Shown piece after piece: positions 1 to 6,869 of a DNA stretch of 8,722 bases (position 1 is its first letter; each line of letters starts with the position of its first letter). The translations under genes were made by a program, and so were the position numbers. The DNA comes from Actinobacteria bacterium UBA2236. GTDB lineage: Bacteria; Actinomycetota; Actinomycetes; Nanopelagicales; Nanopelagicaceae. Location of the stretch: contig DDYK01000076.1 of NCBI GenBank assembly GCA_002347935.1, forward strand, positions 18,735 through 27,456. Reading direction: 5' to 3'. A model generated the notes under the pieces. It saw only the letters and a program-made list of their open reading frames with translations. It had not been told where the DNA came from and ran no database searches.

Positions 1-36
1 AGTGATCTGGTAGTTGTTCCAGAGAAACGATTAGTA

Positions 37-498
37 ATGCCGCCGCCAATTAGAACTCCAAAGCCAGGCAAGAAAGCCCCAGCGCTAAAACCAGTTAAAG
101 CTGCGCCTTCTCCCTTCGTTCTAGATGGCGAAGAGTCCTGGAGCGCAACTGAAATGAAGGCGATTAAATCTGAACTTTCAAAAGATCTAGTTCGATTACG
201 GAAAGAACTTGAAAAAATCGAGAGTGAAATGGATGAGCTAATCGAAGCTTCAGGTGTTGGAGCGGGCGATGATCAAGCTGATGCAGGTGCAAAAACTTTT
301 GAACGCGAACATGAGATATCACTGGTTTATAACGCAAGGGATATGGTTTTACAGACGGAGCGAGCCTTAGAGCGAATTGAAACTAAGACTTATGGGCGAT
401 GTGAGGATTGTGGTAGCGCCATCGGAAAGGCTCGTCTCCAAGTTTTCCCACGTGCCACCCTTTGCATGTTATGCAAACAGAAGGAAGAGCGCCGATAG
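37..498 (+). CDS. TraR/DksA-family zinc-finger regulator (start uncertain, possibly 5'-partial)
   Basis: A DksA/TraR-type protein; members of this family bind RNA polymerase through its secondary channel and modulate transcription. From this ATG it is 153 residues. Residues 1-30 are a Pro/Lys/Ala-rich, probably disordered leader. Charged helices at about 40-70 and 88-118 can form the coiled-coil hairpin. The C-terminal zinc finger has C122, C125, C143 and C146 (CX2C-X17-CX2C). The hairpin tip carries D79-x-x-D82-x-G84, close to the DxxDxA tip of E. coli DksA but with Gly for Ala. The start is not secure: the frame stays open to the left edge, and the ATG has only a weak purine run (GAGAA, about 10 bases upstream), so the gene may begin outside the window. 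Its 3' end overlaps lspA, the usual actinobacterial neighbour. Family assignment is firm; the regulatory role in this organism is inference. Confidence 0.85.
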   Translation: MPPPIRTPKPGKKAPALKPVKAAPSPFVLDGEESWSATEMKAIKSELSKDLVRLRKELEKIESEMDELIEASGVGAGDDQADAGAKTFEREHEISLVYNARDMVLQTERALERIETKTYGRCEDCGSAIGKARLQVFPRATLCMLCKQKEERR

Positions 499-989
499 GG
501 TCGTCGGGTGCTAATCGCGCGCGACGACTGTTTATCATATTTTCGGTATCAATATTTGCCCTAGATTTAATTACCAAGAATTGGGCTCTTTCTTACCTGC
601 AATATCGGCAACCGGTAAAAGTCATTGGAGACTTTCTCCAGTTAACTTTTGCCACAAACCCAGGTGCTGCTTTTAATCTAATAGGAGATTCGACTTTAAT
701 TTTGAGTTCATTAAAACTCTGTGTGGTTGCCTTTATTCTCTATTTCATTGGCAAGGTTACCAATGGACCTTGGGCAATTGCATTGGGCTTACTGCTTGGC
801 GGAGTTCTTGGGAATTTGGTAGATCGAGCCTTTAGACCACCGGGGCCATGGCGAGGCGAAGTTATTGATTGGATCGAGCTGCCAAATTGGCCAGTATTTA
901 ACGTGGCTGATTCAGCAATTGTAGTTTCAGCGCTTTTAATGAGTCTGCTTGCGATTCGAAATATTGAGCCATTCAAAAAGGTAATTTGA
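471..989 (+). CDS. lspA: Lipoprotein signal peptidase (signal peptidase II)
   Basis: Inner-membrane aspartyl protease that removes the signal peptide from prolipoproteins after the lipobox cysteine has been lipidated. From the ATG at 471 it has 172 residues, normal for the family with a short cytoplasmic N-terminal extension. Four hydrophobic segments lie near residues 20-37, 76-94, 101-118 and 146-163. Family motifs are NPGAAFN (63-69), GNLVDR (114-119), and the two catalytic aspartates in VIDW (D133) and FNVADSAI (D147). The start lies inside the zinc-finger gene, giving a 28-base overlap. A TTG nine bases earlier (462) is the only other ordinary start; no ATG, GTG or TTG follows before the first membrane segment. 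Neither start has a visible Shine-Dalgarno sequence, so translation probably depends on coupling to the upstream gene. Function is sure; the exact start is moderately sure. Confidence 0.93.
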   Translation: MQTEGRAPIGSSGANRARRLFIIFSVSIFALDLITKNWALSYLQYRQPVKVIGDFLQLTFATNPGAAFNLIGDSTLILSSLKLCVVAFILYFIGKVTNGPWAIALGLLLGGVLGNLVDRAFRPPGPWRGEVIDWIELPNWPVFNVADSAIVVSALLMSLLAIRNIEPFKKVI

Positions 990-1918
990 TGCAACGCGAG
1001 ATCAGAGCGATACAGATTGACCAAGATCAAGATGGTCAGAGAGTTGATACCGCGCTATCAAAAGTCTTGGAGCTATCAAGAAGCATGGTGGCTGATTTAC
1101 TAAATGCTGGAGATGTTTTGCAGGGAAAGAAACCACTATCAAAGTCAGATCGGGTGAGGGCAGGAGATCGTCTAACTGTTTTAATGCCAGCGATCTATGA
1201 CCCGCTAGAACTAAAAGAAACTCCCATTGATACCCTTGAAATCATCTATGACGATGATGATGTAGTTGTGGTCAATAAACCTGTTGGTTGTGCGGCGCAT
1301 GCAAGCCCAGGCTGGATGGGGCCAACTGTTGTTGGTGCACTTCTTGCTCGGGGATATCGAATCTCAACGACTGGCCCACAGGAGCGACAAGGAATTGTGC
1401 AGAGGCTAGATGCCGGAACTTCTGGATTAATGCTGTTAGCAAAGCATGAACGCTCTTATATCTCGATGAAGAATCAATTTAGAAACCGTAGCATTGAAAA
1501 GGTTTATCGCACGTTAATTCAAGGACATATTGATCCAGCAGAGGGAAGTATTGATGCTCCAATAGGGCGCCATCCAAGGGAGGATTATCGTTTTGCTGTA
1601 GTTGCCGATGGCAAGGCCAGCATTACCCACTATGAATTGATTGAGTATTACCAGGGAGCATCTCTACTAAAGGTAGTTCTAGAAACTGGAAGAACTCACC
1701 AAATTAGAGTTCACTTTAATGCCCTCCGCCACCCTTTAGTTGGAGACCTAGCCTATGGAGGAGATCCAATCCTTGCTGCGCGCCTGGAGTTGAAGAGACC
1801 TTGGTTACATGCCTTAGAGCTAGCTTTTAATCAGCCAACAAGTGATAAGCGAATCACCCTAAATGCCCCACTGCCTGAGGATCTAACGCGCGCCCTTGCG
1901 TTGCTCGCTGTCAAGTGA
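989..1918 (+). CDS. rluD: RluA/RluD-family 23S rRNA pseudouridine synthase
   Basis: Converts specific uridines of large-subunit rRNA to pseudouridine; RluD acts on helix 69, though the exact target cannot be read from sequence. The protein is 309 residues. An S4-like RNA-binding domain covers about residues 15-65 and the catalytic domain about 80-290. The catalytic motif is RLDAGTSG with nucleophile D141; the residue before it is Gln138, where the family normally has His. Further motifs are NKPVG (96-100), VYRTLIQG (172-179) and LETGRTHQIRVH (231-242). The ATG overlaps the lspA stop by one base (TGATG) and has a good Shine-Dalgarno sequence, AAGG at 978-981, seven bases upstream, so I prefer it to the TTG at 986. 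It stands between lspA and dnaE as in other Actinobacteria. The symbol rests on that context and on family similarity; a related RluA-family specificity is possible. Confidence 0.9.
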   Translation: MQREIRAIQIDQDQDGQRVDTALSKVLELSRSMVADLLNAGDVLQGKKPLSKSDRVRAGDRLTVLMPAIYDPLELKETPIDTLEIIYDDDDVVVVNKPVGCAAHASPGWMGPTVVGALLARGYRISTTGPQERQGIVQRLDAGTSGLMLLAKHERSYISMKNQFRNRSIEKVYRTLIQGHIDPAEGSIDAPIGRHPREDYRFAVVADGKASITHYELIEYYQGASLLKVVLETGRTHQIRVHFNALRHPLVGDLAYGGDPILAARLELKRPWLHALELAFNQPTSDKRITLNAPLPEDLTRALALLAVK

Positions 1919-1929
1919 GAGCAAGAGAG

Positions 1930-1935
1930 TAATCT
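1930..1935 (+). promoter_or_regulatory. Possible -10 element before dnaE
   Basis: TAATCT fits the actinobacterial TANNNT -10 pattern and ends eight bases before the preferred GTG start of dnaE. No convincing -35 is seen at normal spacing, and no well-spaced Shine-Dalgarno exists for this GTG. It could drive a leaderless or nearly leaderless dnaE transcript inside the lspA-rluD-dnaE run. A hexamer with three free positions occurs often by chance, so support is weak. Confidence 0.25.
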
Positions 1936-1943
1936 CGCCGACC

Positions 1944-4900
1944 GTGAGCCAGGGTTTTGTTCATCTTCATGTCCATACTGAGTATTCGATGCTCGATGGA
2001 GCAGCTAGGGTTGAAAAATTAGCTCAAGAAGTCGCCCGCTCTGGCGATGGCGCAATAGCTATGACCGATCATGGAAATGTTTTCGGCGCATTTGATTTCT
2101 ATAAAACAATGAAGGACTCAGGGGTTAAACCCATTATTGGAATAGAGGCCTATGTAGCACCTGAATCTAGGTTTGAGAAAAAACGAGTTAAGTGGGCTGA
2201 GGGTGGAGAAGATGATGTCTCAGGAGGCGGGGCGTATACCCATATGACGCTCTGGGCTGAAAACAACGTTGGTCTTGCTAACTTGTTTCGCCTCTCTTCC
2301 CTTGCTTCTCTGGAAGGTTTTTACTACAAACCAAGAATGGATCGCGAGTTGCTCTCGCAATATAGCCAAGGGGTAATCGGAACAACAGGATGCGCGGCAG
2401 GTGAGATTCAAACCCGTATCAGAATGGGAGCGTATAACGAAGCACGTTCAGCGGCAGCAAATTATCGCGATATTTTTGGAGCAGATAATTATTTTGTCGA
2501 AATTATGGATCATGGCATTGAAATTGAAAGAAGAGTTAAAGATGACTTACTAAAACTTTCAAAAGAGCTGGGACTTCCACTGGTTGCAACAAATGATCTC
2601 CACTACACCTATGCTGATGATGCAAAACATCATGAAGCGCTTCTATGTATTCAATCAGGGACAACACTGGCAGACCCAAAGAGATTCAAATTTGAAGGTA
2701 AAGAGTATTACCTAAAAGATGCCGCAGCGATGCGTCGTATATTTAAAGATCTGGAAATCGCATGTGACAACACACTAGTAATTGCTGAGCGATGCAATAT
2801 CACGATGCGCGAGAATGAGAATTTACTCCCGAGATTTGTAGTTCCAGAAGGCGAGAGTGAGAGCTCTTGGTTGGTCAAAGAGAGTGAACGAGGATTATTG
2901 GAGAAATTTGGCGTGAAAAGTATGGATCAGATTGCGCCGCAATATCAGGCCCGACTTCATTTTGAGTTAGATGTAATGACCAATATGGGATTTGCTGGTT
3001 ATTTTCTGGTCGTTGCTGACCTAGTGGCTCATGCAAAGAAGGAGGGGATTCGCGTGGGGCCGGGAAGAGGCTCTGCTGCCGGCTCTTTAGTTTCATATTC
3101 TTTAGGAATTACTGGGCTAGATCCAATAAAACACGGATTGCTTTTTGAGCGCTTCTTAAATCCAGACCGAATCTCGATGCCCGATATAGATTTGGACTTT
3201 GATGAGCGCAGACGCTCCGAGATGATTAGGTATGCCACAAATAAGTATGGCGATGATCGAGTTGCTCAAATCATTACCTACGGAACAATTAAATCTAAAG
3301 CTGCGATTAAGGATGCGGCTCGAGTTTTGGGTTATCCATACGCGCTAGGCGAGCGACTAACTAAAGCGCTACCGCCTTCCATTATGGGTAAAGATATATC
3401 ACTTCAAGGTGTCTTTGATCGAGATAATGAGCGTTTCGGTGAAGCGCAAGAATTTAGAAATATCTATGAGAGTGATCCTGATTCCAAAAACATTGTCGAT
3501 ATGGCAAGAGGGCTCGAAGGCCTTAAGCGACAATGGTCAGTTCATGCTGCGGGTGTGATTCTTAGTAGAGAACCACTAATCGATGTGATTCCAATTCATC
3601 GTCGCGATGCTGATGGCTCGATCATTACTCAGTTTGATATGGGCGCATGCGAAGCAACCGGGCTATTAAAAATGGATTTTCTTGGTCTTAGAAATCTCTC
3701 AGTGCTCGATGACTGTCTAGAAAATATCAAGAGCAATCAGGGAAAAACTTTAGTATTGGAGGATCTAGAACTTTCAGATAAGAAAACATTCGAATTACTC
3801 TCAAGAGGCGAGACTCTGGGTGTATTCCAATTAGATAGCGCCCCTATACGAGCGCTACTTCGATCGATGGCGCCAGATTCATTTGAAGATATTTCAGCTG
3901 TTATCGCACTCTATCGCCCCGGCCCGATGGGAGTTAATGCCCATAATGATTATGCTGATCGCAAGAATAAACGCAAGCGAATTGAACCTATTCATCCTGA
4001 GTTAAGCGCAGCACTTGATGAGATTCTGGCAGACACCTATGGACTAATTGTTTATCAAGAACAAGTAATGGCAATTGCACAAAAACTTGCTGGGTTTTCG
4101 CTAGGGCGAGCAGATTTGCTGCGCAAAGCTATGGGCAAAAAGAATAAAGAGATTCTAGATAAAGAATATGTTCACTTCGAAGAGGGCATGCGCAATAATG
4201 GATTTTCAAGCATCGCGATTGAAGAGCTTTGGAAGACCCTCATTCCATTCTCTGACTATGCTTTTAATCGAGCCCATAGCGCAGGCTATGGCGTGCTCTC
4301 ATTTTGGACTGCGTATTTAAAGGCGAATTATCCAACGGAGTATATGGCAGCACTTCTTACGAGCGTCAGGGATGATAAAGATAAGTCAGCGCTTTACCTA
4401 AATGAGTCTCGTCGAATGGGAATCAAAGTCCTACCCCCTGATGTGAATTTTTCAAATGCTGAATACACACCTGGTGGCAGAGATATTCGATTTGGACTTA
4501 CTGCAATTAGAAATATTGGAGAAAATGTTGTCGCATCAATCGTCAAAAATCGCAATGAGAAAGGCAAATACACATCCTTTAGTGATTTTCTGACAAAGGT
4601 CGATGGAACTGTCTGTAATAAAAAGACCATAGAGTCCTTAATTAAAGCTGGGGCCTTTGACTCCCTGGGCCATTCTCGCAAGGGGCTGATGAGTATTTAT
4701 CTCGAAGCACTTGATTCCGTATTGGAAGAAAAGCGCGCCCAGGCTATTGGTCAGTTTGATTTATTTGGCGGAGCGAGTGAAGTTAGCGTTAATGGCATGT
4801 CAACTCTAGCGCTAGAAGTTAGTGATCAAGAGTGGGAGAAGGCGCTTCTGCTTGCCTATGAGCGAGAAATGCTGGGTCTATATGTTTCAGATCATCCACT

Positions 4901-5465
4901 TCTTGGAGTTGAACATGTCTTACGGAGCGCAACAGATACAACTATTAGCCAGATTCTAGATGAAGGGGTAGTTCACGAGCAGATAATCACCATTGCAGGG
5001 CTAATCACAGCAGTGCAACGAAAAGTGAGCAGGCAAGGTCAATCTTGGGCAATTGTTACAGTTGAAGATCTTGAAGGAGCTATTGATGTGCGTTTTTTCG
5101 CATCAACTTATCAAGCTCACGCACTTAATCTGATTGAAGATAGAATTGTAATTATTCGCGGAAGAATTGATAAGAGGGAAGAGACGCCCCAGATTACTGC
5201 GCTTGATTTAACTCTTGCTGATATTAATCAAGCACCTATTGGGCCCTATGTAATAAAGCTTGAAGCCGAACGCTGCACACCTCCCGTTGTTGATCGAATG
5301 AAGGAAATATTGCGTTCTCATCCTGGAACTAGAGAAGTTCACCTAAAAATTGAAGGCGGATCAAAGAACACCATCCTTAAGCTAGATGATGGATTGAAAA
5401 TTACGGCCTCGCCAAGCTTGAGCGCAGATCTCAAGTCAATCCTTGGCCCAGATTGTTTGGTTTAG
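1944..5465 (+). CDS. dnaE: DNA polymerase III alpha subunit, replicative polymerase (DnaE1 type)
   Basis: Catalytic subunit of the chromosomal replicase, 1173 residues, normal for actinobacterial DnaE1. The N-terminal PHP domain (about 5-270) keeps the full metal-ligand pattern: H9, H11, D18, H43, E68, H100, C150, D218 and H220, so a built-in 3'-5' proofreading exonuclease is expected. The polymerase core has GPGRGSAAGS beginning at G372, PDIDLDF with D414, D416 and D418, MDFLGL with D578, and YRPGPMG from Y657. Helix-hairpin-helix sequence lies near 880-910, QFDLF (937-941) matches the beta-clamp-binding motif, and an OB fold covers about 1010-1095. I chose the GTG start because it gives MSQGFVHLHVHTEYS, matching how relatives begin. 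A TTG at 1896 would add 16 unconserved residues and overlap rluD. No close Shine-Dalgarno precedes the GTG. The gap to rluD is 25 bases. Confidence 0.96.
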   Translation: MSQGFVHLHVHTEYSMLDGAARVEKLAQEVARSGDGAIAMTDHGNVFGAFDFYKTMKDSGVKPIIGIEAYVAPESRFEKKRVKWAEGGEDDVSGGGAYTHMTLWAENNVGLANLFRLSSLASLEGFYYKPRMDRELLSQYSQGVIGTTGCAAGEIQTRIRMGAYNEARSAAANYRDIFGADNYFVEIMDHGIEIERRVKDDLLKLSKELGLPLVATNDLHYTYADDAKHHEALLCIQSGTTLADPKRFKFEGKEYYLKDAAAMRRIFKDLEIACDNTLVIAERCNITMRENENLLPRFVVPEGESESSWLVKESERGLLEKFGVKSMDQIAPQYQARLHFELDVMTNMGFAGYFLVVADLVAHAKKEGIRVGPGRGSAAGSLVSYSLGITGLDPIKHGLLFERFLNPDRISMPDIDLDFDERRRSEMIRYATNKYGDDRVAQIITYGTIKSKAAIKDAARVLGYPYALGERLTKALPPSIMGKDISLQGVFDRDNERFGEAQEFRNIYESDPDSKNIVDMARGLEGLKRQWSVHAAGVILSREPLIDVIPIHRRDADGSIITQFDMGACEATGLLKMDFLGLRNLSVLDDCLENIKSNQGKTLVLEDLELSDKKTFELLSRGETLGVFQLDSAPIRALLRSMAPDSFEDISAVIALYRPGPMGVNAHNDYADRKNKRKRIEPIHPELSAALDEILADTYGLIVYQEQVMAIAQKLAGFSLGRADLLRKAMGKKNKEILDKEYVHFEEGMRNNGFSSIAIEELWKTLIPFSDYAFNRAHSAGYGVLSFWTAYLKANYPTEYMAALLTSVRDDKDKSALYLNESRRMGIKVLPPDVNFSNAEYTPGGRDIRFGLTAIRNIGENVVASIVKNRNEKGKYTSFSDFLTKVDGTVCNKKTIESLIKAGAFDSLGHSRKGLMSIYLEALDSVLEEKRAQAIGQFDLFGGASEVSVNGMSTLALEVSDQEWEKALLLAYEREMLGLYVSDHPLLGVEHVLRSATDTTISQILDEGVVHEQIITIAGLITAVQRKVSRQGQSWAIVTVEDLEGAIDVRFFASTYQAHALNLIEDRIVIIRGRIDKREETPQITALDLTLADINQAPIGPYVIKLEAERCTPPVVDRMKEILRSHPGTREVHLKIEGGSKNTILKLDDGLKITASPSLSADLKSILGPDCLV

Positions 5466-5485
5466 CCAAGGAACCCTCTGCGAGG
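5417..5485 (+). other. Three consecutive inverted repeats across the dnaE stop codon
   Basis: Three potential RNA stem-loops follow one another. The first is CTTGAG (5417-5422) with CTCAAG (5430-5435), loop 7. The second is TCCTTGGC (5440-5447) with GCCAAGGA (5465-5472), eight perfect pairs; inside it CCA (5448-5450) can pair with TGG (5458-5460), leaving a 7-base loop and a 4-base bulge. The third is CCTC (5475-5478) with GAGG (5482-5485), loop 3. The second stem contains the dnaE stop codon (5463-5465). No run of T follows, so this is not a classical intrinsic terminator. A U-less terminator, an RNA processing site or chance are all possible. Its place at the dnaE/his boundary favours an end-of-unit role. 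Confidence 0.4.
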
Positions 5486-5501
5486 ACGTTGCTTACTCAA
5501 T

Positions 5502-5507
5502 TAGAAT
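5502..5507 (+). promoter_or_regulatory. Probable -10 element of a leaderless hisD promoter
   Basis: TAGAAT matches TANNNT and differs from TATAAT at one position. It ends six bases before the GTG of hisD, so transcription would begin at or next to the start codon. The hexamer contains an in-frame TAG (5502-5504), so hisD cannot start upstream of it. No Shine-Dalgarno lies within normal distance; the nearest candidate, GAGGA at 5482-5486, is 27 bases away. No clear -35 is visible: TGCGAG sits at the 17-bp position. This would be the main promoter of the his operon. Confidence 0.55.
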
Positions 5508-5513
5508 AGTCAA

Positions 5514-6869
5514 GTGAGCCAAGCAAACCTTGTTAGAACCTTAGATTTACGGGGTAAAAAGTTATCTAAAGCTGGCTACCAAGAACTGCTCCCCAGAGCT
5601 GAGATGGATATCGCCTCTGCACTAAGTGAAATTGAGCCAATTATTGAATCTGTAAGAAAGGGAAATGAGCAGACCCTACTTGATCTAAGTCTCAAATTTG
5701 ATGGCGTTGCTCCAAGTGGTCTTAGAGTTCCCCAGAAAGAGATCGATAAAGCTCTTGCGCAATTGGATCCTAAACTTGAAAGTGTAATTAAAGAGGCTAT
5801 TAAAAGAGTGCGAAATGTTCATAAGGATCAAGTTCGATCAAGTGCGATGATCAAAGTTGTTGATGGTGGAGAAGTTGAAGAGCGTTGGATTCCTGTTGAT
5901 CGAGTTGGCCTATATGTTCCAGGTGGAAAAGCGGTCTATCCCAGTTCAGTGATTATGAATGTAGTTCCAGCTCAAATTGCTGGAGTGAAAAGTATCGCCC
6001 TGGCATCACCTGCCCAGGTTGATAACTCTGGTTGGCCAAATCCAACAATCTTGGCAACCTGTGCAATCCTTGGAGTAGATGAGATTTATGCAATGGGAGG
6101 CGCGCAAGCAATAGCGGCCTTTGCCTATGGAGTTCGCAGCATTGTCGATGGGCTGACTCAAGAGATATTAGAGCCAGTTGATTTAGTTACCGGGCCCGGA
6201 AATATTTATGTAGCGGCAGCAAAGCGAGCACTTCGTGGAAAAATTGGCATTGACTCCGAAGCTGGACCAACTGAAATTGCAATCGTGGCCGATAAGAGCG
6301 CTAGAGCAGGTGAAGTAGCTGCAGATTTAATTAGTCAAGCCGAACATGACATTATTGCAGCAGCTGTCCTAATAACAGACTCCTTAGAGTTGGCAGATCA
6401 AGTACAGAGTGAGTTAAAGCTGAGGACACAGGTTACTAAACATAGCCAACGGATAGTTCAAGCGTTAAGTGGAATTCAATCAGCAATCGTTATTACAGAT
6501 AATCTTGAGCAATCTCTAGATGTTGCAAATGCATATGCTGCTGAGCATCTGGAGCTGCTAACTTCAGATCCTAAACGCGATAGCAGGAAAATTAGGAACG
6601 CAGGAGCTGTATTTCTTGGCCGTACCTCGCCGGTTTCACTTGGTGATTATTTAGCAGGCTCCAATCACGTTCTTCCAACAGGAGGATGCGCCTGTCATTC
6701 AAGCGGGTTATCGGTGCAAACTTTTTTACGCGGCCTTCACTTTATCTCCTATAACGAAAAGGCCTTTAGCGAAATTGCCCCTAGCGTTATTACCTTTGCA
6801 AATGCTGAAGATCTCCCGGCTCATGGAGAGGCAATATCTGCACGTTTTGAAGTGGGTAAGGATTTGTAA
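5514..6869 (+). CDS. hisD: Histidinol dehydrogenase
   Basis: Zinc- and NAD-dependent enzyme that catalyses the last two oxidations of histidine synthesis, L-histidinol to L-histidine through histidinal. The 451 residues are slightly longer than the usual 430-440. Zinc ligands are recognisable as Q275 and H278 (SQAEHD), D378 (GDYLAGSNH) and H437 (LPAHGEA). The catalytic Glu-His pair is E344-H345 (AAEHLEL). Other conserved blocks are VGLYVPGGKA (131-140) and VTGPGNIYV (225-233). The GTG start is forced by the in-frame TAG at 5502 and has no Shine-Dalgarno, which together with the -10-like hexamer suggests a leaderless mRNA. It is the first gene of the his operon, 48 bases after dnaE, and its TAA overlaps the hisC ATG by one base. 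All key residues are present; function is certain. Confidence 0.97.
   Translation: MSQANLVRTLDLRGKKLSKAGYQELLPRAEMDIASALSEIEPIIESVRKGNEQTLLDLSLKFDGVAPSGLRVPQKEIDKALAQLDPKLESVIKEAIKRVRNVHKDQVRSSAMIKVVDGGEVEERWIPVDRVGLYVPGGKAVYPSSVIMNVVPAQIAGVKSIALASPAQVDNSGWPNPTILATCAILGVDEIYAMGGAQAIAAFAYGVRSIVDGLTQEILEPVDLVTGPGNIYVAAAKRALRGKIGIDSEAGPTEIAIVADKSARAGEVAADLISQAEHDIIAAAVLITDSLELADQVQSELKLRTQVTKHSQRIVQALSGIQSAIVITDNLEQSLDVANAYAAEHLELLTSDPKRDSRKIRNAGAVFLGRTSPVSLGDYLAGSNHVLPTGGCACHSSGLSVQTFLRGLHFISYNEKAFSEIAPSVITFANAEDLPAHGEAISARFEVGKDL

Noticed and set aside
740..1030. Open frame of 96 codons on the - strand opposite lspA/rluD
   Set aside because: It lies wholly opposite well-supported genes, has no recognisable motif or ribosome site, and its composition is that of an antisense shadow.
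4394..4681. Open frame of 95 codons on the - strand inside dnaE
   Set aside because: Antisense to the conserved polymerase; no family resemblance and no start signal. Other short - strand frames in dnaE, hisD and hisC were rejected for the same reason.
5413..5420. CAAGCTTG, a perfect 8-base palindrome near the dnaE end
   Set aside because: Short palindromes of this size are expected by chance, and it lies in coding sequence; only the longer stem-loops were kept.
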